Source: Caprella mutica (Eukaryota; Arthropoda; Malacostraca; Amphipoda; Caprellidae). Taken from it: 64,000 nucleotides of DNA. Numbering within the stretch: position 1 is the first letter of the stretch; each line of letters opens with the position of its first letter. The stretch is taken from the NCBI GenBank assembly GCA_947561585.1, contig CANNZV010001184.1, positions 1-64,000 on the forward strand, read 5' to 3'. The translations under genes and the position numbers were made by a program. The notes beneath the pieces were generated by a model. The model had not been told where the DNA came from and made no database searches. It saw only the letters and a list, made by a program, of their open reading frames with translations. This document shows, one piece after another, positions 11,541 through 22,716 of the stretch.

Positions 11541-12168
11541 TTGCCTAAGGAGAAATTTTCCTAAGGTGAAATATTCCTAAAGTGAAATATTCCTAAAGTG
11601 AAATATTCCTTAGGTGAAATATTCCTAAAGTGAAATATTCCTAAGGTGAAATATTCCTAAGGTGAAATATTCCTAAGGTGAAATATTCCTAAGGTGAAAT
11701 ATTCCTAAAGTGAAATATTCCTAAGGTGAAATATTCCTAAAGTGAAATATTCCTAAGGTGAAATATTCCTAGGGTGAAATATTCCTAAGGTAAAATATTC
11801 CTAAGGTGAAATATTCCTATGATGAAATATTCCTAAGGTGAAATATTCCTAGGGTGAAATATTCCTAGGGTGAAATATTCCTAAGGTGAAATATTCCTAA
11901 GGTGAAATATTCCTAAGGTGAAATATTCCTAAGGTGAAATATTCCTAAAGTGAAATATTCCTAAGGTGAAATATTCCTAAAGTGAAATATTCCTAAGGTG
12001 AAATATTCCTAGGGTGAAATATTCCTAAGGTAAAATATTCCTAAGGTGAAATATTCCTATGATGAAATATTCCTAAGGTGAAATATTCCTAGGGTGAAAT
12101 ATTCCTAGGGTGAAATATTCCTAGGGTGAAATATACAGTGGTGGATTTTGTCGGGGTGAAATATTCCT
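11541..12168. repeat. 16-bp minisatellite with a 240-bp exact duplication
   Basis: Unit gtgaaatattcctaag with aaa/agg/aagg variants, about 39 units. The variant series at 11701-11880 is repeated without visible change at 11941-12120. A 240-bp (15-unit) block has therefore been duplicated recently. Confidence 0.95.
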
Positions 12169-12606
12169 AGAACCATGTTAGTTGTATCTTTCGAAAGAAA
12201 AGTTCTACTAGTCCATTCTACAACTCTTCTATAATGAAGTCTTTGTGTAGTTTCCTAACCAATGGAATACCCTGTATAATGAATTAATCTATTATGGAGA
12301 GGAAACATTTTGTAGAATCTGTCATGAAAAGGATAATTTTCTACTCGTCTCTTAAATCATTTATAGTGAGGTAAACTCTCTATAGTGAACTAGTTAAGGT
12401 TCACTATAGAGGATTCTTTCTGTATTAAACAACATTGCACAGGATAAGCTCCTCCTCCTTTACGTATTGCAATGACACAAAAAGAGGCTTGACCTACATT
12501 ATGTTAATTACATACTGTTCCATTAGATTTACTGAATAAGTTACAGTTGATTAAACTATAGGCTGTAAACTAATGATATTATAATTAGGGGTTCAATTTT
12601 GAATAG
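12169..12606. other. Spacer with a short pogo-like inverted repeat
   Basis: 12378-12414 holds an inverted pair (ctctctatagtgaac / gttcactatagaggat) matching the TIR words of the element at 15131-15740. It may be a minimal or decayed relative. Nothing else is recognised. Confidence 0.45.
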
Positions 12607-12807
12607 ACGTGTCCCACTGTAAAAGTGTTAAAGTCGAATGGACATATAAGAATATGTGGTGACTCTTCACTCACTGCGAATAAGTGCAAGAACGCAGCTC
12701 AGAATCCGTTACCTTCTGTTGAAGATGTTCTTAGTTCAGTAGGTAATACAAAAGTATTTTCAAAGATGGATTTTGCATCTGCCTACTTACTTGCAGTTGC
12801 TATTGGA
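12607..12807 (+). pseudogene. Ty3-type reverse transcriptase fragment
   Basis: An open frame after a TAG at 12604-12606 up to a TGA at 12808. It contains VLKSNGHIRICGDSS, NPLPSVEDVL and KVFSKMDFASAYL, which line up with the start of Ty3/Gypsy RT (KxGxxRxCGDY..., PLPxxEDL, FxxxDLxxAYxQ). The first catalytic Asp is present; the Gln that normally follows AYL is replaced. Only about 67 codons remain. A foldback element starts about 50 bp downstream and may have truncated it. Confidence 0.75.
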
Positions 12808-12856
12808 TGATCATTCCTCTTTCTCGTCTTGCAATGGCAGAGGAATATAAATATGT

Positions 12857-13317
12857 CCAGTTGAAAATAGTAGCAGGTTCGAAACAGAGGTTAAATCGAT
12901 CGGATTAGTCACCACGATAGTCAGTGAGCAGCGAGAGCGCGTCGTGGGTGCCAAACTGACCACTTTTAGGGCTAATTCTACTCCAACATAACTGCCCAGA
13001 ACTACTCTGGGCATCTGCTCCTATTTGCCTTGTGCGAAACCTAACTGTGGATACGCGGCCTGTAGCCACAACTGTAATATAATATTACTATTATAGCCGT
13101 TTTTGTTGAGGGCCGCGCATCCGCAGTTAGGCTGAGTGCTAGCTAGCAAATAGGAGCAGGTGCCCAGAGTAGTTCTGCACAGTTGAGCCAGGGTAAAATT
13201 TGCCCCCAAAGTTGTCAGTTTGGCTCCCATACTGCGCTCTCGCTGCTCTCTGACTGCCATGGTAACTACCCCGATCGGCTTAACCGCTGCCTCGAACCTG
13301 CTCCTATTTTCGTTTGG
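12857..13317. mobile_element. Foldback MITE, copy A
   Basis: About 460 bp with arms of roughly 200 bp forming an imperfect hairpin. The left arm starts gaaaatagtagcaggttcga (12863) and the right arm ends with the complement (13311). Outer bases CCA...TGG may extend the ends. The loop contains gtaatataatattactattat, shared with copy B at 18018. No coding capacity; open frames inside are arm translations. Confidence 0.8.
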
Positions 13318-13504
13318 GTAATTGACTATTACCTCTCAAGTTTATGTTAGTCTTTGTTCACAATATTTCAATTCGAACTGAATCAATTTTGCGAACTAGA
13401 GGAAAAAAATGATCAAACTATATAATTCCTGGAATACGTGCTGATCCTTATATGAATTTCATTGTTCGCAATTATTTATTTAAAAAGAGCGACGACTAGA
13501 ATAC
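13318..13504. other. Spacer
   Basis: Short AT-rich spacer. The homology to 5954-6440 may extend somewhat into it. Confidence 0.35.
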
Positions 13505-14040
13505 ATTGTTCCGAAGTTACTTGTGCACATTAGAATCTAAAAAGTAGCTTTCTCTGAATTGCCATTTTTTTCCTATATTAAATTGTACTGACATTTAGAG
13601 ATGAAAAATATGCAGCAACTTCAGATTTTACTTCATTTTTACTACCTATGTTAATATTTGAATCGATTGTAGAAATGATACGATAATTTTAGATTTCGCT
13701 TCAAGCTTTCAAGTTTCAGAGAATGAAACTTGAAAGCTTGGTTAGTTAAAGAATGTAAAGAAATTTTTATCTCAAAGATACAGCTTTCACGAATGCTTGT
13801 TCGTGTTTTTTGATAATTAAAATGAGCTTCATTTAAAGAGCTGTACACAATATAAATTTAATTTGCGCGATTAATAACATTTTCCATCGCTTCACCTAGT
13901 GTAGGCTCTCTAAAATCAGCTTATAGACCTCATAAAATTGTAGTTTTTCATATTCCTTCTTTTTATATTTCGACAATGCATGAAAAGGTATTCTACTCGA
14001 TTTAATTGGAGGAAATTCCATTTCAAATACGAGTTAAATA
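13505..14040 (-). repeat. Second copy of the LINE-linked repeat, reversed
   Basis: Reverse complement of 5954-6440 with substitutions and small indels. It starts near gaacaatgtattctag and includes the atgaaacttgaaagcttg and attccttctttttatattt words. Confidence 0.6.
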
Positions 14041-14385
14041 TATATATATATATATATATTTTTATTTCATACGGCTCCCTCTTACAATAGATCAAGGGCC
14101 AGGGCCTCTCATGATCGAACAAAAGTATGCTATAAATTCTAATACATAAACATTTTAAAAATTGAAAAGAGAAGGCAGCCTGAATAAGAGATTGAAGTTT
14201 TTTTAAATAGAATCATCAATTGATATAAAGATAAATTGTTAAATGACTATTATGGTAAATTGTAATTAAGTAGTAATTTTGATGGTAGGATGAATAAGAG
14301 GATTCTAAATAAAAAATAGTAATGAGAATCTTTTAAATTCTTTTTTAAATGCAATTTGTATGTGTCTATTGATTTGAAATGCGTT
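14041..14385 (-). mobile_element. LINE 3' end, second copy, reversed
   Basis: On the minus strand this repeats the RT tail (FKSIDTYKLH, KKNLKDSH) and 3' UTR of 5562-5953. The terminal TAA of the other copy is TAC here. The A-rich tail is replaced by a (ta)n run at 14041-14060. The 5' side ends near 14385. Confidence 0.6.
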
Positions 14386-15111
14386 AATTCCGAAGTGAAA
14401 TATCAGAGCTCTAGAGTCACTATAACCCACTGGGGGGAGAGATAAAGGGAGGGTGGCCACTAATAAATCGTAATAATTAATTATCTCCCCATATCTGGTA
14501 TAGTTATACCGCTGAAAATACCCATCAGTTGCACTTGATATCTCATACGGGCAAAATGTTGGGTGTCACAGCAATGCCAGGTACACGGCAACTTTGAAAA
14601 CGTTTATTTGGCACTTCTCTAAACCAACCAATTTTGGTATTCAAAAGCCTAAGGCTTTTGCAAATTTGAGGCTACGGCATTAGGTTTGCTTGCATTCTAT
14701 TTTTCCGGAAACTCTAAAGAGCTTATCATCCTTGTTTTTTTGATTTTCAATTTATATTTCGAAATATTATATTTTGAAAACTATTTTTTTCTCAATTTTT
14801 CATTTTTACGAATTTTTTTTTTCGAAAACCAATTAGAAAAACAAAAAACATGGATATACAGCTCTAGGGAATACGGTGGAGAATCGAATTCAAAAAACCC
14901 AAATGCTGCAGCTTGAAAATTGTAGGTGCCTTAGGTTTTTTTGGAAAGGGGTCTAAATACATTTGAATTCGAATAACTCGTTTTCTATGGGTCTAATCGA
15001 AAAAATGCCACGAACAAAAACGAAAGAAAATTCAATTTTATATATGAGTACTAAGTTTCAGAACAATAGATTCATTAATAAAAATATTTTCAAAAACCAA
15101 GTACGGTCCCC
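14386..15111. mobile_element. Decayed element with a piggyBac-like right end
   Basis: The right end is acggtcccc at 15103-15111, immediately followed by TTAA (15112-15115). The same terminal word in the other orientation, also next to TTAA, opens the element at 63881. The left end is not visible, so the start given is the limit of the neighbouring LINE. A near-perfect palindrome (caaaagcct/aaggcttttg) lies at 14642-14660. The 76-codon frame at 14686-14916 is low-complexity Phe/Leu-rich and not convincing. Confidence 0.45.
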
Positions 15112-15130
15112 TTAAATGATATATAAATTA

Positions 15131-15740
15131 CAGTATAACTCCTCTATAGTGAACTACCACTAGTTCACTATAGAGAGTTAGTTCACTAAATACGTGTCAA
15201 TAGATGCACAGAAAACCTAAGACTATTCTATGACACACTACACAAAATATGTTAGCAATAATTTTAAAATTTATTTCACTTCTACCCAATCTATAAAGGG
15301 GCTCAAATTATAATTCGGTAGAAGCTGTACTTTTTGCGAAAGTTTTTTAAATTTACACTATTTTCTATTTTTCATTATTTCACGTCTTTCATGCAATTCA
15401 ACATATGAATCAATTAGGCAAGTGTAATTTACCTTTTTTTAAAGATAATGTTTTGTTATAAAAAACAATAACATCATTATACAGGCTTTTTTTCAAAATA
15501 TTATTTCATTACACATGGTCATAATTTCTCAGGACTTTACTTACTGGAACTGACTAAAATAAACTAAAACTAGTCAGCTATACAGAGCTTTCTTCTTAGA
15601 AACAAACATAGAAAACGATACTGAATATTTTATGGCAGACTAAATAAAGCATGTTCATTATACATGGTAGTTCACTATACAGAGCTCTACTATAAAGGAT
15701 GGTTCACTATACAGGATTTCATTATAGAGGATTTATACTG
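15131..15740. mobile_element. 610-bp pogo/Tigger-like non-autonomous element
   Basis: Begins cagtataactcctctatagt and ends with the inverted counterpart (attatagaggatttatactg). It is flanked on both sides by TA (15129-15130 and 15741-15742), as for TA-targeting pogo/Tigger elements that start with CAGT. Additional ttcactata words in both orientations recur inside, so the ends may form nested hairpins. No transposase ORF. Confidence 0.7.
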
Positions 15741-15742
15741 TA

Positions 15743-16867
15743 TATTTACCAAAATATATATATAAATAAACTGTTTTCCTAACATCATTCAATAATTATT
15801 TCTAATTAACGATACACATATTTTACTCTCTTAAAAATAGTACAATAATTATTTTTAATTTAATTTAATTTCTAAAGAATATATAAAAATAATTCACGTA
15901 AGAAATTATTGAAAAAAAGTCATGTTGAAAATTGAAATTTATTTGAAAAAAATTCATGAAAAAAAAAATATGTCAAAAAATTTTATAATAAAAACATTTT
16001 CATGTGAAAAAAAGTTCTTGTTAACTAAATTCATGTAAAAAATACATTATTTTATATATATTAAATGTTAAAGCGTAACATTTTTCTTGCAAATAACTAT
16101 CCAAAAGACAAGGTGAATTATATATTATTATTATATAGGAGTGATGATCATAGTGTGATAATATATTTCTCCAGAATGAGAAGTTTTTTTCAATACATCC
16201 GTGTCAATTTTTCTGTATTCTTGATTTTCTTTATTTGAATGAAATTAATTTAATAATCTATAATGAATTGTAAGATTGAAACTGAAAAAAAGACTTCTCT
16301 AAGCTGTAAAATATGATACATTACTTGATGTTATACATTTTAAACTGATGAACACTACTTTTCAATTGTTATTCATCAAATATATTTCTTCACACCTCTC
16401 TATTTCGTCAGGACACTTACAAAATGAACTACACAATATAAACACAAATTCCTTCCCAGCAGCCACATAATACAGCTACACATATATTTTTATGACTTTT
16501 ACTTGTTCACACAATTACATACGATTAGACATAAACGAAGGTGATAAATGGAATGGGAAGCAATTCTTTATTCTTCAAGATCAGAAACGTGCTACTTGCA
16601 ATCCGTTTATTCCTTGGAAATTGTATTTCATAATGAGGGTCGACTAAATGAACCACTTTAACTCTGCTATCTTCAAATCACAATGGACCTTTTGAATTTT
16701 AATACATATACGAAAAATTGAATTGTCTTTGTTTTTAAATACCCTGAATTTTGAAGTTCAAATGAAAAGTTGCCAACAATATATGATGGAACCATGTATA
16801 TATCATTGTATTTTAGATAGATAATTTTATCGCTCTAGTTACTGATGTGGTTTTCTTTCCCTTTGTG
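15743..16867. other. AT-rich intergenic, nothing recognised
   Basis: Over 1 kb of A/T-run-rich DNA with no convincing ORF, element end or RNA gene. Confidence 0.4.
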
Positions 16868-17110
16868 CCCTTTGTGTGAGGGGAGGAGCTTGATAGGAGA
16901 GTAGGAGCTTGATGGGTTACTCATTTGGTGGTGGGGGAGGAGCTTTATGGGTTCTCCTCTTGGTGGTAGGGGAGGAACTTTATGGGTTCTCCTCGTGGTG
17001 GTAGTGGAGGAGCTTGATGGGTGACTCCTTGAAGGGATACTCCTCTTGGTGGTAAGGGAGGAACTTGATGGGTTCTCCTCATGGTGGGAGATGAGGAGCT
17101 CTTGGTGGTA
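16868..17110. repeat. Degenerate ~35-bp tandem repeat
   Basis: Six to seven diverged units built on ggttctcctcttggtggta and ggggaggaacttgatg. They lie just downstream of the candidate exon 17233-17560 (minus strand), within what would be its intron. Confidence 0.75.
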
Positions 17111-17232
17111 GGGATGAATCCGAGATGTTCTTCTGTTTTTAAGAAAATATCAGGTTAGAAAAGTTGGAACAATTTCACTAATATTTCAATAACTTTACAT
17201 TAAGTAAGATTCTTTATTTCAAAGGTACTTAC

Positions 17233-17560
17233 AGTGGGCCTTTTCGTAGTATAGGCTTTGATCCCGTTAGGGGTAGCGCTTGAGCCACTTCTGAACTTGG
17301 AGATGGCTCATGAAGACTGACAGGAGTTGCCCCATTTCTGGAAGAAGAATTGAAGTTGTAGGAGCAAGTGGGTTCCTGTGTAGGAGATATGAACTTTTTC
17401 GCTCTAACAGCATCGCCGAGAGATGAGTAAGAGGGAGGAGGTGAGCGGGAATGAGGAGGAGTGTTAATTCTGTCGTCGTATCCACTTGATGAAGGTGAGA
17501 AAGATTGTGCTGTTGGAACAGAAGAATAGCCGTTTGATGGTGATTCAGGGGACGATGGCT
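17233..17560 (-). CDS. Candidate Ser/Pro-rich exon of an unidentified gene
   Basis: On the minus strand the frame reads as an ordinary intrinsically disordered segment rich in Ser and Pro (SPESPSNGYSSVPTAQ, SRSPPPSYSSLGDAVRAKK, PSPSSEVAQALPL), unlike the surrounding AT-rich noise. It ends at a consensus donor, cact/GTAAGTACC (GT at 17232-17231), and is preceded by an acceptor-like gttctaatgcag (17572-17561). An ATG at 17582 in the same frame is an alternative start. I do not recognise the protein. An overlapping second frame (17267-17668) is also open but has less protein-like composition. Confidence 0.4.
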
Positions 17561-17795
17561 CTGCATTAGAACATGCGAACATAGAGCGCTAGTGATAGAG
17601 GGCCATATAAAGCCTCTAGGAGTAGTAAATTTCCTTTCCTTTTTTCTTTTTGGTATTAGAAAACTCACAGACTTTTTATATTTTGTTAAATTAGAGGGAT
17701 TATTATTGGCACAGCTTCCAAGGGAACTGCACCTCTATTCTCTTGTCTGGATGTAGATGCTACAGCATGTGGCTCCTGAGGTAAAAAGCGCTTAC

Positions 17796-17908
17796 TATAC
17801 TAATCTCACTGGTTATTCTATCTGCATGTTTCTGCAGGCTTAATTTCTTTCTAGGACTCCGAATTGGCAAAGTAAAGGGCGTTACTTTGATTTTGGCATC
17901 TGAATCTC
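17796..17908 (-). CDS. Candidate internal exon of the same gene
   Basis: A 113-nt minus-strand exon candidate. The acceptor tccttttTACAG ends at 17909 and the donor GTAAGC starts at 17795. It encodes DSDAKIKVTPFTLPIRSPRK, then KLSLQKHADRITSEISI. Its phase fits the exon at 18525-18923: that exon ends one base into a codon and this one starts with two, giving an Arg codon at the join. Matching phase at two independently chosen splice sites is the best argument that the gene model is real. A further short open piece at about 17660-17730 (NNNPSNLTKYKKS, ending at a GTGAGT donor) could be another exon. Confidence 0.4.
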
Positions 17909-18017
17909 CTGTAAAAAGGATGAATAGTTATTATGAGAAAACTTAATGAGTAAAAGAATAATTACTGTCAATATTATCTGGAGTTTATTTTAATTAACAG
18001 ATAATGACGATTGAATA

Positions 18018-18461
18018 CCAAATGAAAATAGGAGCAGATTCGACGTAGTGGTTGAGCCGATTGGAGTAGTCACCACGGCAGTCAGCGAGCAGTGAGAGCG
18101 CAGCGTAGGTGCCAAACTTCCTACAAATCCGTCGTAACCTTGCAGAACTACTCTGGGCACCTGCTCTTATTTGCCTAGCGCGCTGCTTAACTGCGGATGT
18201 GTGACCTGTAGCCACGAATGTAATATTATATTACTATTATAGCAGTTTTGGCTAAGGGCAGCAAATACGCAATTAGGCAGCACGCTAAGGCAAATAAGAG
18301 AAGGTGCCAAGAGTAGTACTGCGCAGTAACGATGGAGTTGAATTAGTCCCCAAGGCAGTAAGTTTAGCTCCCACGCTGCGCTCCCGCTGCTCCCTGAATT
18401 ACGTGGTGACAGTTCCGATAGGCTTTACCACTACCTCGAACCTACTCTTATTTTCAATTGG
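18018..18461. mobile_element. Foldback MITE, copy B
   Basis: Same family as 12857-13317: arms start gaaaataggagcag (18024) and end with the complement at 18455, and the loop holds gtaatattatattactatta. Base composition around the ends (CCAAAT / AATTGG) does not settle the target-site duplication. It lies between two candidate exons on the minus strand, so it would be intronic. Confidence 0.8.
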
Positions 18462-18524
18462 ACAGTTCTGTAGATTTTTATATTTCAAGAGATTCATATT
18501 TAGGAGATTGGAAATTTAACTCAC

Positions 18525-18923
18525 GTTTCACTCTAATATTCATATTGTGGAAAATATTCTTATCGACCACGTCGTCTGGTGATCTTTCTACGAAGGTGCA
18601 GGATTCACATTCTTCATCATCTTCAGAACTGTTTTCTGAGGATTTAATAGCAAGTGATACAGGTTTAGAGGCTTTCTGAAGCATTTGGTCAGTACTATGG
18701 GTACTGTGAGGATGATATGGCATAGGATATCCCTGAGAGGCCATAAGACATGGGTATATTCCTCATCATTCTTTTCTCCTTTGGAGAGGCTATTTCTCCC
18801 AGAGTTGTTGTTGCCGGACATTTTTATCTCCTGAGGGTTGAACTCCGTAGTTTTTATTTCCACTGGCTCCATGGAGCAGTTGGTCTGGGGAATTTCATTA
18901 GAGTTCTTTCAAAGGGGGAGTTT
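18525..18923 (-). pseudogene. Candidate exon with two frame breaks
   Basis: On the minus strand a strong acceptor (ttttttttcctttcag) precedes 18923 and a GTGAGT donor follows 18525. Between them lies protein-like acidic/Ser-rich sequence: EIPQTNCSMEPVEIKTTEF, then after a one-base shift near 18750 GYPMPYHPHSTHSTDQ, SSENSSEDDEECESCTF and NIFHNMNIRVK. A second break or stop is near 18910. Either the gene is dying or the assembly has small indel errors. It continues in phase into 17796-17908. Family unknown. Confidence 0.4.
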
Positions 18924-19104
18924 CTGAAAGGAAAAAAAAGTAAAGATTATTTTAAGGGGACTCAATGAAAACAAAAATGATTTTCACCCATTTTCTATGT
19001 TCTAATATGAAAAAATATAGTGTAGAGAAGATGTACACAAGATTTCAGGATGATCTGATGCTCTGATGGCAAGCCACACGATAAGAAACGTACATCACGC
19101 TCAC

Positions 19105-20095
19105 AAACGGTTCTAGGTAAATTGCTCGAAAACAATTGCTCGAAAGACAATTGCTCGAAAACAATTGCTCGAAAAACAATTGCTCGAATGAACAATTGCT
19201 CGAAAGAACAATTGCTCGAAAGACAATTGCTCGAAAAACAATTGCTCGAACGAACAATTGATCGAATGAACAATTGCTCGAATTATCAAATTGCTCGAAT
19301 GAACAAAATTGCTCGAATTATATAATTGCAAAGTTTTCGATTTTATAAAAGTCAGTTATTCATGAAGTGGACCTGCACCTAACAATCCTTGTTTCATTTC
19401 AGTAATTTATCATTAATCATTCTATAGATGATTTTAATTATTACTCATTCTGCATAATCTTTTTTTAGACCGTTTGTGTCATCTCGTATGTAACATGTGA
19501 ATTGGATCATGTGGTGAATCAGTACTATTGATGTTTTTTTTATCATATAACCAGAAAATTTTTTTAGATTAATTTATTACTAGCCTATCCGTATGTGACA
19601 CCTCAATAGATGAAATAACTCAAAGTTATGTCAGAGTTTTAATAAATCTACTAATTTTTTCGGGTTTTAAATATGAATAGTACTGATTCACCACATGATT
19701 CCAATTCACATGTTACATACGAGATGACACAAACGGTCAAAAAAAAAAGATTATGCAGAATGAGTAATAATTGAAATCAATTACTAAAAAGAAACAAGGA
19801 TTGTTAGGTGCAGCTCCACTTCATGAATAACTGACTTTTATAAAATCGAGAAGTGTAGGCCTACAATTTTATAATTCGAGCAATTTTGTTCATTCGAGCA
19901 ATTTGATAATTCGAGCAATTGTTCATTCGATCAATTGTTCGTTCGACCAATTGTTTTTCGAGCAATTGTCTTTCGAGCAATTGTTCTTTCGAGCAATTGT
20001 TCATTCGAGCAATTGTTTTTCGAGCAATTGTTTTCGAGCAATTGTCTTTCGAGCAATCGTCTTCGAGCAATTTACCGGCTACCCTCACAAACATA
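19105..20095. repeat. 1-kb palindrome with attgctcga repeats at both ends
   Basis: The outer ends are clusters of a 16-19-bp unit, acaattgctcgaaa on the left (19115-19325) and its complement on the right (19868-20085). The inner arms are also inverted copies of each other, for example gactttataaaa/ttttataaaagtc pieces, aacaatccttgtttc / gaaacaaggattgtt, and tcgtatgtaacatgtgaatt / aattcacatgttacatacga. The centre is near 19600. The whole could fold into one hairpin and looks like a foldback element whose terminal repeats are tandem arrays. Confidence 0.8.
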
Positions 20096-20162
20096 CATGT
20101 GAGTGTTTTTATTTCGTTCACGGACATTTCTTCCACGAACAATTCGTCCACGGACAATTCGT

Positions 20163-20786
20163 CCACACATGTTTCGTTATATAACCACAATGTATGTGGA
20201 ATAACCACTTATGTCTCGTTATATAACCACACTGTATGCGGAATAACCAAACATTTCTCGTTATATAACCACACTGTATGTGGAATAACCACACACGTCT
20301 CGTTATATAAGCTCACTGTATGTGGAATAACCACACACGTCTCGTTATATAAGCTCACTGTATGTGGAATAACCACTCATGTCTCGTTATATAACCACAC
20401 TGAATGTGGAATAACCACATATGTCTTGCTATATAACCACACTGAATGTGGAATAACCACACATGTCTTGTTATATTACCACACTGTATGTGGAATAACC
20501 ACATATGTCTTGCTATATAACCACACTGAATGTGGAATAACCACACATGTCTTGTTATATTACCACACTGTATGTGGAATAACCACATATGTCTTGCTAT
20601 ATAACCACACTGAATGTGGAATAACCACACATGTCTTGTTATATTACCTCACTGTATGTGGAATAACCACATATGTCTTGCTATATAACCACACTGAATG
20701 TGGAATAACCACACATGTCTTGTTATATTACCACACTGTATGTGGAATAACCACACATGTCTTGCTATATAACCACACTATATTGG
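20163..20786. repeat. 42-bp minisatellite, forward orientation
   Basis: Unit tatataaccacactgtatgt, ggaataaccacacatgtctc, gt. Each unit holds a small dyad (ccacactgtatgtgg). From 20425 two unit types alternate as an 84-bp dimer (cttgctatataac with ctgaatg; cttgttatattac with ctgtatg) for four rounds. The same repeat lies inverted at 24757-25219. Confidence 0.93.
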
Positions 20787-22716
20787 TCAATAATATCAAT
20801 AGCTGGTTGATTCTATTCATTAAAAAGCCCAATTGAATATCTATTGATACATGCTACTATTCGTTGTTTCTTCTACTTTTTGCTTTGTATTGGGGAGCTT
20901 TCCATTCTTCTATAAATTAAAGTTGCATGTGAAATGGAGGGAGTATAATGTTCACATTAATAATTTCTATTTCATCCTAACCTAACAAAATTTGGGGTTA
21001 TTTTCATATTTGTGTTAGGGCTTTAGTCTCTGTAGGTTTAGGCTGAACTTTCACTGGAATGCTTCTAACATTCATTTGTCAGTGCTTAAAACGTAACGGT
21101 GATGAACTCTGTCTAAATATCATTTGTTCCTTTTATTATTCTCATAAACCTTAATTCATGCCAAATTCAAATAATATTCTAATACATACCCTCTCAAATC
21201 TCTGACAAAATCTCTCCTAATTACCTAACTTGTTTTCGGTTTCATGTCAGTGGGGGTATATGGCGGACTGAGCCGTTTGGTCTGACACTGAAAACCTAAT
21301 TATTGTCAGATGAATTAGTGGCTGAGACTATCACTATGAGGATACCTATCTTTAGATACCCATGCCAAGCTCTCTATGGCTAGTTTATATGTTTCGCGCC
21401 ATTTGCCGATTTGCGCAATTTCCAGAATGAGCTTTCCAGAATGAGCCATATTAACCCCCTACTTTTTACCATGCGTCAATATCTTCATTTTATTTATTAT
21501 GACTTACAGATGCAACATGCGTCACTACATAGCGACATTTATGTTAAGAGTATCAAAGTAATCGTTATTTATTTTTGTTATCTCTGCCGAGTTTTTCAAA
21601 GTAATCCTCATATTACTATTTGTATAAAGGCTAAATGAAGATTCTTTTGAAAGGCTCAACATAAACGGCTGTCATGTAGTTTGCTGTATCTGCTAGTTTG
21701 TTGTACTGCACACTTCATGATCGTAATATATTGGGGGTGTTTTGGGCATGCCTTCGCTACACATAATGTATAGTAGTATCTGATTTCATAATAAATAAAA
21801 AGAAGGTATTATTGCATGCTCTGCATTACAAGTTAAAACGCGCAGCACATATTCAAGATTGTGCAAATGGCACGGAACATATCTACTCTGTTTTCCTCTG
21901 GATGGACTCAGCTATGGCAGACATGTCCCTAATTACTCAGTCATCAGACTAAATTGTGTCTCAATCCACGCTTCTAGAGTCTGATGTTATAGTGGTGTGG
22001 GTGGTTTAACAGTTACAAAGTCAGTTCTTATCGTATATGGTATATTTGGTGGTATTTACCCAAGTATAGCTTGGTTAAATACCACCACAGGTATCCCTAA
22101 CGTAACCTATCTTAACCAAGTATAGCGATTATAATGCTGTTGGTTATTGTTATGCGTCAGTAAGAAGAGCACTGGAGGTGATTCTGCCACCGCTATCACC
22201 CTAAATACCCCCATCTCCTAAGTACCCCCCTAAATACTTCACCCCTCTTTTACTCCGAAAGTTCTTATCACCATCACTATTTACCTGCCTGGATCCAAAT
22301 ATGTAGTAAACAGTTAGGGTTGATCAGCACACACTTTTCACCCACACCTGAACTAGTGCACTTAATAGTTCTCTCTTTGTACTTGAAGAAACCTTACGAT
22401 CCCCTAATTACCCTCTTTAGTAAAATAAGCCTCGCCCTTTACGCCCATGTGATCGTCAGACTCTGGAGCTAGTAGATTTCAACGGGTTGTTTGGCAATAG
22501 GGTGCTATCATTTAATGTCTGACTCTCACGAAACAAAAAATCTAGTGATTCTAATATACAATCATATAAATCATTCCCGTGAAATCTGATTTTTGAGCGC
22601 AGTTTAAATTCCAAGTGACTTTTCCTTCTCATCTGACCTTCATACATAGATCTAAAATTACTTAGCTCTGAAGCATTAGGACCTGGACATAGCCATTACA
22701 AAATAGAGTGCAACCT
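20787..22716. other. No confident gene; one strong stem-loop
   Basis: Open frames at 21411-21638 (+) and 22456-22647 (-) show no recognisable domain. A 17-bp stem with one mismatch (22048-22064 / 22070-22086, loop tatag) is present: ggtggtatttacccaag against cttggttaaataccacc. Otherwise nothing is recognised. Confidence 0.45.

Noticed and set aside
12811..13260. Minus-strand ORFs of 67 and 79 codons
   Set aside because: They lie in the inverted arms of a foldback MITE and have no protein-like conservation.
19919..20836. 305-codon plus-strand ORF
   Set aside because: Translation of the palindrome arm followed by 42-bp units; no start context or domain, and the mirrored strand is equally open.
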